A stretch of 64,000 bases of DNA, from positions 58,073,789 through 58,137,788 of the forward strand of contig CM037777.1 of assembly GCA_021229015.1 (NCBI GenBank). Reading direction: 5' to 3'. Under the pieces are notes generated by a model. That model saw only the letters and a program-made list of their open reading frames with translations, made no database searches and was not told the origin of the DNA. This DNA comes from Solen grandis. Lineage: Eukaryota > Mollusca > Bivalvia > Adapedonta > Solenidae. The position numbers and the translations under genes are program-made. Of the stretch, positions 24,501 to 31,228 are shown one piece after another. Numbering within the stretch: position 1 is the stretch's first letter; every line of letters begins with the position of its first letter.

Positions 24501-27032
24501 AATTGTTTTCCATGCAAAACAAAGGTATGTTCTCTTTTGGCAGTCGGCGTCAAACTTCATTTTCCGCACGGTAACTTTTGAACTGGTTTACAGATTTGAA
24601 TAATATCAGGTACATATGTTTATTTCAATAAAATGAAGGTCATGTTCGATTTTGGGTGAAATCCATAAATTTTCAACACAGTTATTGCCCCTTTTTGACT
24701 AAGAATTTGCAAAAAACACCGTTTCCCCGCAATAATTCCCAAATGGATTGACAGATTTAAATATTCTTTAGTACACTTGTTTAACATAATAAAATGAAGG
24801 TCAAGTTTGATTTTGGGCAAAATCCATAAATTTTCAACACAGCTATTTCCCCTTTTCATCTTAGAATTTGCAAAAAACACCATTTCCATGCAATAACTCC
24901 CGAACTGGATGACAGATTTAAGTATATTTGGTTTCACATATTTATCCTAATTATATGAAGGTCAGGTTCGATTTTGAGCATAATCCATAAATTTTCAATT
25001 CAGTTATTGCCCCTTTGCGACTTAAAATTTGCACACACAAAAAAAAGAAAACAAACAAAAAAACCATGTCTGCAAGATAATTCCCTTACAGGTTGAGAGA
25101 TTTAGATAATTTTGGTATACTTGTTTATCTGTAAACTGAAGATCAAGTTTGACATTGGGCAAACACAGTTATTGTCCCTTTTCAACTTAGAATTTGCATT
25201 AAAAAACAACAAAAAAAAACATTTCTGTGAGATAACTCCCAAATGGGTTGACGTGTTTGAGGAATGCTTGTTCCATTTGTTTATCATAATAAGATCAAGA
25301 TCTTTAATGTTCAATTTTTAGCAAAATCCATTTTAGCTCTCTGGGAAAGTGGTCTGCTCGGCAAGCTTTGTTGTCTTCTGACTTTTTATTCTAAATTATT
25401 ATAACCAGTACACAATATTGGATGATAAATGAGGATCTTCAATTTGTAATGTTATGGGGATGCAAGCTTTTCTCATCGGTATAAAAGTGAAATAAATATT
25501 TGGGTGGTCTTAATTCAAATGCGAAATTTGTGATTAATTTAGAGGGGTCTCAAGTCAAGGGTGATTTTAATTTAGGGATGGTGTTAAGGCAAGGGTGGTC
25601 TTAAGGACGAATTCATTTCAGGGGTGATGTTAAGTCAAGGATGGTCCTAAGGCTGATCTTATTTTAGGGGTGATCTTAAGTCAAGGGTGGCCTTTAGGTG
25701 ATTTTGATTCAGGTTTAGTCCTCAAAACTGTCATATAATGGAATGAGTATTTGTTTTAAACTTCCCTTAATAGGTTGCATGGATGCTTTATCTGTAATAA
25801 TTGTTTCTTTTGCTTTGTTGGTAACATAATCATGATGAAGTTTGGGTTTCACTTGCTTTGAGGGTATTAAAGATATCACACAGAAATCAGGAAAACAAAT
25901 ATTCAAGGCTCTAATTAAAATAAGAACAAAATGCATCACTATATTTACTTGTATCAGGGAAGATCATCATAAGCCCTCATAAGGGGGCATATTGTTTTGC
26001 AAATGTTAGTTGGTTGTTGGTAGACTGCTTCATTTCTGATCAATAACTAAAGAACCTGGGCCCACATTCCTCAAACTTCATTGGGGTAACTGGTCATGAC
26101 TAGTAGATGATCCCTGTTGATTTTGTAGTCGCTTGTTCAAAGGTCAAGGTCACAGTGACATTAGATGTAAAAATCATTTCCAATCAATAACGGAGAATGC
26201 TTGGGCCCACATTCCTCAAACTTCATAGGGTGATTTTCATGACTAGTAGATGATCCCTATTGATTTTGGGGTCACTTGGTCAAAGGTCAAGGTCACAGTG
26301 ACCTCGATTGGGGGTGTGGTGGGGGGGGGGAGCATTTGTGTCATTCCAACTAACTCTTGTTAATCTTTTTTTCCAAGTGGGGGCTTTAAATGTACAATCT
26401 CGTTTGCAGTGACCTCCCTTTACAAGAAAGAATGTCACTGCCACCACATTTTCTACTCTTTTCTTTTTCTTTATGAGTTATTAATATTTCATGACTTTAA
26501 GAATACAAGCAACAAAAAAAAAAACATGTTTAAAATCAGCAAAACCAAAATTGTCATTTTTTTTCTACGTCATTTTAAATGGTTCATTAGCAATTTTGAA
26601 CATAACTTGATTTGCTTTGTGACTTTGATAACTGTGCTGTAAGGGAAGTAACTACAGCATGAAGTTAACATATTACCATCTGATATGTAGACCAGTGACC
26701 ACAGCAGCCCTTAATATGAATAAATCAATTAAACAGATCTACATCAGGCTTTTATGAATAGAAAAAAAAATCTGAATATAAACATTTCAGAAAATTCAGC
26801 AAATGAAGTCCCAGCTAATTGACAGGTAACTCTTTTGAATGCTTGATTTGCTACTTGTTCAAAATATCATGAAAGTACAAAAAGAGGCAGAAAAAAAGAA
26901 GAAAAACAGTGAAAAAGAAGATGATGGAAAAGAAATTGGAAACATATTGATGTGGCTTATGTTTGTGTTGTAGGGGAGAGTACAGCAATGTCCACCTCTA
27001 GTCAGAACTTGATTACCTCCCTTCAGGAATGA
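458..27032 (+). CDS. Palmitoyltransferase, DHHC-type, ZDHHC2/15/20 clade (whole gene, 11 exons)
   Basis: Transfers palmitate from palmitoyl-CoA to cysteines of membrane-associated proteins; family members act in Golgi, endosomal or plasma membranes. Joining the exons listed separately gives a 340-residue open frame (370 with exon 9); vertebrate relatives are about 337-367. In the 340-residue form, membrane segments lie near residues 16-34, 48-70, 168-190 and 207-228. The cysteine-rich domain is complete: C126, C129, H139, C140, C143, C146, D151-H-H-C154 and C160, with C154 the catalytic cysteine, followed by PWVNNCVGF. STLE at 238-241 matches the TTxE motif, and [11 protein letters not shown] at 255-265 fits the conserved C-terminal PaCCT region. 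LLAD...RW near the C-terminus resembles ZDHHC15 (LLAN...W) and ZDHHC20. Every junction is GT-AG with matching phase. I did not assign one vertebrate symbol because the three paralogues cannot be separated by eye. Confidence 0.94.
1106..1966. mobile_element. hAT-like non-autonomous DNA transposon, 861 bp
   Basis: The left end is CAGGGTTCAACATTAA and the right end, reverse-complemented, is AGGGTTCGACATTAA. CAGGG-type ends are typical of hAT elements. A TTCTTA direct repeat abuts both ends (1100-1105 and 1967-1972), fitting a target-site duplication. No transposase is visible. Confidence 0.7.
2031..2102 (+). pseudogene. tRNA-like sequence (tRNA-derived SINE head or tRNA pseudogene)
   Basis: 72 nt fold as a tRNA. 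The 7-bp acceptor stem GACTTGA/TCGAGTC pairs completely (one G-U), the D arm GCTC/GAGT and the T arm CTGGG/GCCAG are present, with A box TAGCTCAGTCGG and a B box GGTTCGAGT. The anticodon loop lacks the usual T33, so a working tRNA is unlikely. A minus-strand B box (GGTTCGAGTCC) at 2144-2154 suggests two tRNA-like modules facing each other. Confidence 0.55.
3069..3338 (+). pseudogene. Remnant of a transposon protein (Helitron-associated N-terminal region, tentative)
   Basis: An open stretch with [20 protein letters not shown] then [14 protein letters not shown]. The ALxWLKxxNxLY pattern is familiar from the region preceding the Rep domain in Helitron-type proteins (DUF6570-like). No start context or intact frame continues from it; it ends at a stop shortly after an inverted repeat (3280-3321). 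Family assignment is from memory of the pattern. Confidence 0.45.
3280..3321. repeat. 12-bp inverted repeat, 18-nt loop
   Basis: TTCGGCAAACAC at 3280-3291 is the exact reverse complement of GTGTTTGCCGAA at 3310-3321. It lies inside the decayed transposon. Confidence 0.75.
4490..4771 (+). pseudogene. Remnant of Helitron-like Rep/helicase N-terminal domain, frameshifted
   Basis: One frame gives [20 protein letters not shown] and [17 protein letters not shown], stopping at 4709-4711. A +1 shift at about 4708 continues as [17 protein letters not shown] to a stop at 4771. [12 protein letters not shown] matches the ELAFPxLFPxG hallmark of the Helitron_like_N domain. The frameshift and stops show decay. 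Same strand and order as the fragment at 3069, so both probably come from one ancestral open frame. Confidence 0.6.
6324..6565 (+). mobile_element. Family A hairpin MITE, copy 1 (piggyBac-like ends)
   Basis: TTAA, then CCCTTTCCCTCATA, an internal near-perfect hairpin, then TATGAGGGAAAGGG and TTAA. TTAA duplication with CCC/GGG ends is the signature of piggyBac-type elements. About 242 bp, no coding capacity. Inserted inside the decayed transposon at 2290-6990. Confidence 0.9.
7382..7729. mobile_element. Probable hAT-like MITE
   Basis: Left end CAGGGGTTTACTT resembles the reverse complement of the right end, AAGAAAACC. Flanks share TGTAGAA (7375-7381 and 7731-7737), giving an approximate 8-bp target duplication with one mismatch. 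Interior has mirrored GGGGGCAAGT and ACTTGCCCGC modules. Exact right end is uncertain by a few bases. Confidence 0.5.
7815..8054 (+). mobile_element. tRNA-derived SINE, family 2
   Basis: A B-box-like GGTTGGAATCC near 7880 sits in a tRNA-like head, followed by a body ending CTGTCACAGTGATGGTA. The same body occurs inverted at 39908-40128 and as a fragment at 38819-38912, showing a dispersed family. Confidence 0.6.
9182..9425 (+). mobile_element. Family A hairpin MITE, copy 2
   Basis: Full length with TTAA at both ends, terminal CCCTTTCCCTCATA and the internal hairpin. It ends about 125 bases before exon 2 of the palmitoyltransferase, within intron 1. Confidence 0.9.
9552..9578 (+). CDS. ZDHHC exon 2 (27-nt microexon)
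   Basis: Acceptor TTTATCTTTCAG, donor GTCTGT. Phase 1 in and out; reads KTVDSTAEK, residues 39-47. The nine residues match in number the VSMENTGEQ segment between helices 1 and 2 of ZDHHC2, and the frame only closes if this exon is included. The donor is weaker than its neighbours. Confidence 0.8.
9579..10212 (+). other. ZDHHC intron 2
   Basis: AT-rich, no exon or clear repeat recognised. Confidence 0.6.
10213..10307 (+). CDS. ZDHHC exon 3 (second membrane segment)
   Basis: Acceptor TTACTTTTCAG, donor GTGAGT. Encodes residues 48-79: a hydrophobic segment with [17 protein letters not shown], aligned with YHLLFAMFVWSYWKTIF of ZDHHC2. Ends in phase 0 after VPKK. Confidence 0.93.
10308..12772 (+). 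other. ZDHHC intron 3 with large minisatellite
   Basis: Mostly the 26/28-bp minisatellite listed separately. The last 440 bases before exon 4 show no recognised feature. Confidence 0.7.
10571..12330. repeat. Minisatellite, 26/28-bp unit, about 63 copies
   Basis: The left part (to about 11080) uses mixed 26- and 28-bp units built on GGCCCTGATAACTAAAGAAG; the right part uses a uniform 28-bp unit containing CTCTGAATAAGAATGAAG. Unit variants differ mainly at two sites (GGCCC or GACCC; TGATAA or TGGTAA), producing strings of types with local higher-order patterns. Neither unit length is divisible by three and the array is intronic. Confidence 0.95.
12773..12899 (+). CDS. ZDHHC exon 4 (cytosolic loop before the DHHC domain)
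   Basis: Acceptor TTGTGTTTCAG, donor GTGAGT, phase 0 in and 1 out. Encodes residues 80-121, starting [15 protein letters not shown] and ending QNRTQSG. Acidic/basic and helical, corresponding to the loop of ZDHHC2 that begins FHLSYAEKDLLERE. Confidence 0.92.
12953..13095 (-). mobile_element. Family B MITE fragment, copy 1
   Basis: Begins AACCCTTTGCCTCATGCAGA and includes the paired AGACAGCTTCTTTAAAGAG and CTCTGTTTGCTTATAAAATA modules shared with other family B copies. Truncated. It occupies the intron between exons 4 and 5. Confidence 0.65.
13230..13332 (+). CDS. ZDHHC exon 5 (zinc-binding and DHHC catalytic core)
   Basis: Acceptor TTTGTTGCAG, donor GTAAGT, phase 1 in and 2 out. Encodes residues 122-156, with [19 protein letters not shown] followed by [16 protein letters not shown]. 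All zinc ligands and the catalytic DHHC (151-154) are intact, so the enzyme should be active. The tryptophan codon is split with exon 6. Confidence 0.97.
13775..14092 (+). mobile_element. tRNA-derived SINE, family 1 (possibly RUDI/V-SINE-like)
   Basis: tRNA-like head with A box TGGCTTAGTGG (13782-13792) and B box GGTTCAATCCC (13826-13836), a conserved body (GTCAGGATAACATGACTGGG, ATACTGCAGTGTGGCGGC) and a 3' end GATGTTAAACCC followed by a (CAAA)n tail. About 318 bp. Three other copies or fragments lie in the window. The RUDI comparison is from memory. Confidence 0.8.
14895..15172 (+). mobile_element. tRNA-derived SINE, family 1, second copy
   Basis: Same body and GATGTTAAACCCAACAAACA tail as the copy at 13775, with about 20 bases missing from the anticodon/variable part of the head. 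Same orientation, 0.8 kb downstream of the first copy in the same intron. Confidence 0.8.
15431..15668 (-). mobile_element. Family B MITE, copy 2
   Basis: Ends with GAATATTCATGAGGTAAAGG, the reverse of the family B start, and contains the paired AGATCAGACAGG/CTGTCAGACCAGGG arms. An expanded A-rich stretch A9TCA8TC (about 15558-15578) replaces the family's usual GCAAAGAAAAATCC. It ends 46 bases before exon 6. Confidence 0.75.
15714..15834 (+). CDS. ZDHHC exon 6 (end of DHHC domain, third membrane segment)
   Basis: Acceptor TTGTGTTTCAG, donor GTAAGT, phase 2 in and 0 out. Completes W156 and encodes residues 157-196: [13 protein letters not shown], then a membrane helix with [16 protein letters not shown] and ending FILFWS. 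Aligned with VNNCVGFSNYKFF of ZDHHC2. Confidence 0.96.
15835..16189 (+). other. ZDHHC intron 6
   Basis: AT-rich with a 20-base A-run at about 16098-16117. No exon or recognised repeat. Confidence 0.6.
16190..16322 (+). CDS. ZDHHC exon 7 (fourth membrane segment)
   Basis: Acceptor ATATTACAG, donor GTACGT, phase 0 in and 1 out. Encodes residues 197-240, with [20 protein letters not shown] as the fourth helix, then [15 protein letters not shown]. The segment matches ZDHHC2 KFHIMFLFFAAAMFSVSL and FGYHCWLVSKNKSTL. STL plus the next E forms the TTxE-like motif. Confidence 0.96.
16395..17090. repeat. Degenerate interspersed/tandem repeat
   Basis: The phrase TTTAAACATTTCTTTTATG followed by AAGTGGGAAACAAGTACTT recurs at about 16400, 16450, 16500, 16545, 16600 and 17045 with variable spacing and A/T-rich drift. 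Confidence 0.5.
17162..17277 (-). mobile_element. SINE fragment, family 3
   Basis: TGTTCCTGGGTTGCACTGGT through ACCATTGGACCACAGTGCCC resembles the copies at 36893-37068 and 58846-58941, whose tRNA-like heads lie on the minus strand. Strongly diverged. Confidence 0.4.
17513..17639 (+). CDS. ZDHHC exon 8 (PaCCT region, post-helix 4)
   Basis: Acceptor TTTTTTCTTCAG, donor GTAAGA, phase 1 in and 2 out. Encodes residues 241-282: [20 protein letters not shown] then [19 protein letters not shown]. Aligned with [20 protein letters not shown] and the WLLPIF end of ZDHHC2. It can splice in frame to either exon 9 or exon 10. Confidence 0.95.
17973..18560 (-). mobile_element. Family B MITE, copy 3, interrupted
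   Basis: Starts CCTTTACTTCATGTAGATGT, includes CAGGAGTTGTCTGATCAGGG, and ends AAATATTCATGAGGTTAGAG. It is split by a 341-bp hAT-like element at 18147-18487. Confidence 0.65.
18147..18487. mobile_element. hAT-like MITE nested in family B copy 3
   Basis: Ends are exact 10-bp inverted repeats, CAGGGCTCTC and GAGAGCCCTG. Its ends coincide with the interruption of a family B element. No exact 8-bp target duplication is visible (ATTGTTTT against GCTTTATA), so the insertion is old or the class is wrong. Confidence 0.6.
19775..19864 (+). CDS. ZDHHC exon 9, duplicated C-terminal cassette (alternative)
   Basis: Acceptor GGTTACAG, donor GTCAGG (weak). 90 nt, phase 2 in and out, so it can be included or skipped without changing frame. 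Reads [S][11 protein letters not shown] then [18 protein letters not shown]. The first 12 residues repeat the start of exon 10 while codons differ mostly silently, which argues for a real, selected coding exon. The Ser/Thr-rich tail differs completely from exon 10. Splicing from here directly to 26974 would shift frame and give a short RGEYSNVHL end; reading through the donor ends at 19913. Confidence 0.8.
19973..20219 (-). mobile_element. Family B MITE, copy 4
   Basis: TTAA at both ends; begins TTAACTCTTTAACCTCGTAG and ends GAATATTCATGAGGTATAGG before GTTAA. 247 bp, intact outline. Confidence 0.75.
21338..21486. mobile_element. Family C foldback MITE
   Basis: Left end GGCCCCATGTTCTCGAAAAT; the right end TTTTCTAGAACACAGGACC is its diverged reverse complement. 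About 149 bp. Relatives at 24242-24407 and 41404-41550 share the ends and the phrase ATTAGTTTCAATAGGGATTT (in the 41404 copy). Confidence 0.65.
21541..21735 (+). mobile_element. Family D MITE-like repeat
   Basis: Starts TTAACCCTTACTAAGCTAAA and contains ATGATCAGACTGCACTGGTC. The same order of phrases occurs at 35282-35470 and in pieces at 52398-52870 and 56165-56250. The right end is not defined. Confidence 0.5.
22470..22716 (-). mobile_element. tRNA-derived SINE, family 3
   Basis: The minus strand begins GGGTGCCTGGATAACAAAGT with a B box GGTTCGATTCC near 22650-22660, and ends in AGTTGTGATAACTTGTTTCG. The plus-strand phrase GGAAACCGGAGAGCCTGGAG is shared with 54545-54738. Confidence 0.65.
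24091..24206 (+). CDS. ZDHHC exon 10 (constitutive C-terminal exon)
   Basis: Acceptor ACACTACAG, donor GTAGGT, phase 2 in and 1 out. Reads [S][18 protein letters not shown] then [20 protein letters not shown]. GDGxxFPTR matches GDGCSFPTR of ZDHHC2, and LLAD..RW matches LLAN..TW of ZDHHC15. It is paired with exon 9 as a duplication. Confidence 0.93.
24242..24407. mobile_element. Family C foldback MITE, copy 2
   Basis: Begins GGCCCCTAGTTCTCGAAAAA and ends TGCGAGAACATGGGGCC. It starts 36 bases after the last base of exon 10, with an interior unlike the other two copies and a long T-run. Confidence 0.6.
24530..25330. repeat. Degenerate tandem repeat, about 160-bp unit, 4-5 copies
   Basis: Units share AAAATGAAGGTCA, AATCCATAAATTTTCAA, TTATTGCCCCTTTT and GCAATAACTCC. 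The AAGGTCA phrase recurs at about 24635, 24797, 24957, 25138 and 25290. It produces long but meaningless open frames on the minus strand. Confidence 0.7.
25500..25715. repeat. Short degenerate tandem repeat
   Basis: About seven repeats of a 30-35-bp phrase like GGGTGATTTTAATTTAGGG and GTCTTAAGTCAAGGGTGG. Confidence 0.55.
26035..26310. repeat. Two tandem 142-146-bp repeats with nuclear-receptor-like half-sites
   Basis: Each copy has GGGCCCACATTCCTCAAACT, CATGACTAGTAGATGATCCC and AAAGGTCAAGGTCACAGTGA. Copy 2 carries AGGTCA (26284-26289), AGGTCA (26290-26295), CAG, TGACCT (26299-26304): a direct repeat and a perfect palindrome with 3-base spacing. Confidence 0.8.
26974..27032 (+). CDS. ZDHHC exon 11 (C-terminus and stop)
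   Basis: Acceptor GTTTGTGTTGTAG; phase 1 in. Reads [G][18 protein letters not shown] then TGA at 27030-27032, giving a 340-residue protein without exon 9. The Ser/Thr-rich end is not alignable to vertebrate tails, so this exon rests on phase, splice site and length. Confidence 0.75.
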
Positions 27033-27366
27033 GCTCTAAATACAGGTGGTTCTGCATGGGTTGTCTCCCCTTTATTGTATGGTCATTTGCAACTTACAAC
27101 TTTTAATTTTCTCCACATATTTCTCTATTCTTGTTTCGCATGTTCAACATTTTTCCTATTCTTACCCAAGGCAGTGTAGTGTGGGCATTTATCACCTACA
27201 GTGTTAGCTGTAGTTTACACATTGTAGCAATCTCAGTCAATGTGGCACTAGTTAAAATCTTGTTCAAATTTTGCATCTAAACTTTCGGCTCACTGGATGA
27301 AATATGATATACTTTCAGAATGTACAACTTTGATGTTCCTTAGTATCCAATTTGTACAACAGTTAC

Positions 27367-27512
27367 GGTAAAGTCCCTGTAATGGTTCTTGGACCACGTA
27401 ACCTCTACCATGATAAGCAAGGTACCCTAATGAAACATTAAGGAAACTTTGGTTATCCCAGTGAAAGGCCATGAGGTCCGAAATGTAGCCGAACCACTAC
27501 AGGGACTTTACC
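27367..27512. mobile_element. 146-bp foldback MITE (family G)
   Basis: Left GGTAAAGTCCCTGTAATGGT and right ACCACTACAGGGACTTTACC are inverted repeats over about 22 bp with one mismatch. No relative seen in this window. Confidence 0.7.
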
Positions 27513-27530
27513 TTAAACTATTTTTTCTTC

Positions 27531-27745
27531 ACCTTTATGAATATTCATATAAAAATTTATGATTAGATTAATAAGATGAATATCTAACTTAAAATGGTAT
27601 ATGAAACAATGGATTTTTCTTTGCCATGCAGACTGAAGAATATGAGCTACAATATTGTATGACCAAACAGAGGAGACCCTGATTGGCTGATCTGGGTCTG
27701 CTCTGTTTGCCAAGGAGTCTATGTGTCTCCTAAAGGGAAGGGCTT
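27531..27745 (+). mobile_element. Family B MITE, copy 5
   Basis: CCTTTATGAATATTCATATA at the left, then TTTGCCATGCAGACTGAAGA and CTGATCTGGGTCTGCTCTGT. The right end is degraded. Confidence 0.65.
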
Positions 27746-28128
27746 TATTTATAAATTTATGCCACATTCACCATTTTATCCAATCAGCAAAAATATATGC
27801 TAATGATCTGTCATTTTTAACTGTTTTTAAAATATCTTTTTTTATAATATGTTGATATGAATTTTAGACTCATTTTGTTACTTTTAACTACTGCAAAATT
27901 TCATGATTAACACATCTGCATATGATTATCTCCGTTGTACAACACTTCAGTCTTACTTTGTTGTTATGTTTCTTATTTACCATGCCATTTGTTCATCCAT
28001 CTCTCAGTAAACTTTCCCACCTGCAAAAAACAACAACAACAACAAAAAATAATAAAATATTTAAAAAAAAAAAATTTAGGTAGTTATATGCACAACTTTT
28101 GCTTGACTCTGTTTTCAGTCCATTTTAG

Positions 28129-28240
28129 TGAGAGAGAGAGAATGAAAGAGAGAGATTATAAGGAAAAGAAACACAATAAATTTTAGAGAGAGAGAGATAT
28201 TATAGAGAAGAACAAACATGGTAAATTTGAGAGAGAGAGA
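28129..28240. repeat. GA-rich microsatellite block
   Basis: Four (GA)n runs of 8-16 bases separated by similar spacers (TAAATTTTAGAGAGAG and variants), so the block itself is a small tandem repeat. Confidence 0.7.
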
Positions 28241-28385
28241 GAGATTATTGCGGAAGAGAAACAGTAAATTTTCTTGTAGTTAAGAAAGAAATGTGGGGCC
28301 TTTTCTAAATGATGTTGATACAGTAAAAACACAACAAGGAGCATGAAAAATGAGGCCACCAGGAGATGGGACTGGTGATATGTGT

Positions 28386-28852
28386 TTAACCCTTTACCTC
28401 ATGAATATTCATATACAAATTTATGACTTCATGAATATTAATTAACCCTTTCCCTCATAGAGGAAACCATGAAAAGACCTATGCAAACAACATAAAACCA
28501 GATCAGCCTGCGAGTAACTCACAGGCTGCTCAGGTTTTATGCTGTTCGCTGCTCCTCAGTGGTCTGGAAATGAGGACTTTGTAATTAAATTTGGTAAGGT
28601 TTAACTGCGGTTTTCTGCAGATCAGAGTTGAGTGCATCAAAATGAGTCTATATGAGGGAAAGGGTTAACTAAACTTTAAATGGTATGTGAAATAGTGGAT
28701 TCTTCCTCTGCTCTTATGACTGGGTAGAAACTGAGATACAATATTGTATAAGCAAACAGAGAAAACCCTGATCAGGCAGCTCCTATAGGAACTGTCTGAT
28801 CTGGGTCTGCTCTGTTTGCATCAAAATGAGTCTATTTGAAGTAAAGGGTTAA
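28386..28852 (+). mobile_element. Family B MITE, copy 6, split by a nested family A element
   Basis: TTAACCCTTTACCTCATGAA at the left and AGTAAAGGGTTAA at the right define a family B element. At its internal ATTAATTAACTAAAC site a family A MITE (28442-28668) is inserted at TTAA, with TTAA retained on both sides. Confidence 0.85.
28442..28668 (+). mobile_element. Family A hairpin MITE, copy 3 (nested)
   Basis: Typical ends and hairpin, with a short deletion in the right half (GCTTTATGTGGTACCTATT missing). Several hairpin mismatches. Inserted in family B copy 6. Confidence 0.9.
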
Positions 28853-29440
28853 ACAACTAATTAGTCTAATGGTCATATCTTGAATCTAGCTACATGTACT
28901 GAAGTTTGACCGTAAACAAATTGGCACATTTTGCTACCTTGCATTTCTTTTTTCCCTTTATATCGACTTATTCCCATAATAAAATTGTTAACCTTTTTTT
29001 TTTTTTGGTTTAAATTTTTTTTATGCATTCATTGTTTGACTGTCAGGTGTCTTAAAACCTATAGCTCTTATAGAATGACTTTTGACAATGCATGAGACTT
29101 AGTATGATGCATAATTAAACAAAGCCTCAAAGAGTGAAACAGGGACTATATAAGAATCATGCATGTTGTGCTGTCCGGTCTGAGATAGAAATATTCTTTC
29201 ATATTGTTCAGACTTTTCAATGAGGTATATACCACCTTCTTTGATAGCTCTAGTTTAAGAATGTTTGATCCAATTCTTTTTGTCACTTTATCAGTGTTGT
29301 GGAATATATCAGTTTACACATCCTTTTTGGAAACATTTCTCCCTATCTTGGCACCTATGTTTATGTTTATGCTAATCTTATTCTGAGTGTTCATATGATA
29401 TATACAACACTTCGTACTTGTGCTGTTTTTATTGATTCCT

Positions 29441-29668
29441 TTAACCCTTTCCCTCATAGAGGAAACCATGAAAAGACCTTTGCGAACAACATAAAACCAG
29501 ATCAGCCTGCGAGTAACCCACAGGCTGATCTGGTTTTATGCTGTTCGCTGCTCCACAGTGGTCTGGAAATTAGGACTTTATAATTAAATTTGGTAAGGTT
29601 TAACTGTGGTTTTCTGCAGATCAGGTTTTATGTGGTACCTATTGAGTGCGTCAAAGGGAAAGGGTTAA
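29441..29668 (+). mobile_element. Family A hairpin MITE, copy 4
   Basis: Typical ends. The AATGAGTCTATATGAG part of the right end is deleted, leaving GTCAAAGGGAAAGGGTTAA. Hairpin carries extra substitutions (CCACAGGCTG). Confidence 0.88.
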
Positions 29669-30406
29669 TTCTGCTGTAAGTGTCTGTATATATCTGTGAA
29701 TGTTGTATGCATATCTGTTAAATATCACATGACTTTATTTTGAAATAAATAACAAATTTGGTCACACCCTTATGAAGAAGTGAGGGTAGGTTGTATTTTA
29801 AATTTAATATATTGAAACTCATGATAGAAAAAATACCTTGATGTGGGGGCAATATAGGAACCACGCTTGTCAAATTCTGTCCAACAATCACATTACATGA
29901 AGACAAGGAGGGAAGTGGGGAAGGTGGGGGGAGCTGTATTGGCTTAAGTGATAGAATGTTACAGTCCATTTCAAAACAGCTTTCACTTTAAATAAAATTC
30001 ATAAAATGATGGAGATGACTATTCGACCTTTCCTATGAAGATTTAATCTGCCTTTGCCTGTTATTATGGGATTACTTTCAATGCTCAATTCCTTACAAAT
30101 GTTATCACAAAGCCATGCATTCTTTTGTGTAAACCAGGTAACTAATGATCACATGATTTGCTAGCATTGCTATTGGCTAATCTGATAAGTTAATTTGAAT
30201 ATTTTTGTAAGCATTGGACAGCTCCATACATCACTGAGACTGCTACTAAAGAAACACAAATTATCCATTTCTTTTAACAAATAAGTAGGTCCTAATGAGT
30301 ACATGACATATTTCTGGAATATTCCTATGATTTTATTGAAAAATCTTTTTAAATGCCAATTTTATAGAGTTACCTCCCCGAACTTGTTTATTTCCTTTCC
30401 TTCCAG

Positions 30407-30426
30407 GATATGGTTCTCAACTCTAA
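30407..30426 (+). CDS. Possible alternative last coding exon of the ZDHHC gene
   Basis: Strong acceptor CCTTTCCTTCCAG at 30394-30406. Joined to exon 10 (phase 1) it reads GYGSQL and stops at 30424-30426, giving 327 residues. The following 250 bases look non-repetitive, as in a 3' UTR. It could instead be a non-coding 3' UTR exon or a chance site. Confidence 0.35.
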
Positions 30427-31111
30427 ATAGAAGTCAACTCTCTACAGAGTGTTGATCCCAGTCCCAAGTCGCAGCAGACGAAAAGATGATGACAAGGTCA
30501 TACCTTCCACAAGGTCACTCACCAAGGCATTGTGACTCATCCCAGACTCAGATCTTCACCCGACCAAGAAAAACCAGCCATCTTTCAGTTGTCAAAGGAT
30601 TTTTAATGCATCTTGACTTTTTTCACCTTATTTAAACGCTTCAAGGTCGTGTCATTAAATGTGCTATATATAGACGAGTCCATGACGTGCTGGTGACATA
30701 TAACTACACCTTACTTCTGCTTCAGCTGCTTGTGATACTGCTATCCCCATGTTTGCTGCGGAGTGTCAGGTGTAGCGTATGCCAGCCTCACTTTCATTAC
30801 CATTACATAAGTTTCTTCCATTTTGTAACTAATTCTCACAAAACATTTTATGGTTATTACACCTGTTTGATGAATATATTTTTTTATGCTTTGTTTTTGC
30901 CCTAATATTCTGGAGTTGAAAAAGCTGTGTTTCAGAATTAGAAACCTTTTTGTCTTTCAGAAGAACCCTATTCAACCTGATGATAAGCACTGCAACCTCC
31001 CTCAGGTTTTTATGGATGGTGTTGTTTTGTACTTGCCTTTTAAGCTTTCAAGCATTGATTTTATGTTTTTTCCATGAACTGAAAATAAGTAAGAAAATGA
31101 CTTTTCCTTTG

Positions 31112-31138
31112 TGTGTGTGTGTGTGGGGGGGGGGGGGG
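31112..31138. repeat. (GT)n followed by poly-G
   Basis: A GTGTGTGTGTGTGTG run passing directly into a 12-base G tract. Confidence 0.85.
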
Positions 31139-31228
31139 TCCTCAGTTCCTCAAAACAGTTTTGCTCAGATATAAAATATATGTTCTAATATCAAAAGAAT
31201 GAAAAAATAGAAGATAATTATGAACTGG

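Larger units (their letters stand above)
24207..26973 (+). other. ZDHHC intron 10
   Basis: Contains a family C foldback element, a 160-bp degenerate tandem repeat, a GGTGATYTTAAGTCAAGGGT-type short repeat (about 25500-25710) and two copies of an AGGTCAAGGTCACAGTGAC repeat. No exon recognised. Confidence 0.6.
27033..30406 (+). other. 3' UTR and downstream region of the ZDHHC gene
   Basis: Presumed 3' UTR starts here; an AATAAA near 28051 is a possible polyadenylation signal but sits in A-rich sequence. Contains a 146-bp inverted-repeat MITE, family B copies 5 and 6, family A copies 3 and 4 and GA-rich runs (28129-28240). No other coding signal. Confidence 0.5.

Noticed and set aside
24620..24937. 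105-codon minus-strand open frame with internally repeated peptide.
   Set aside because: The peptide repeat mirrors the 160-bp degenerate tandem repeat; no selection signal visible.
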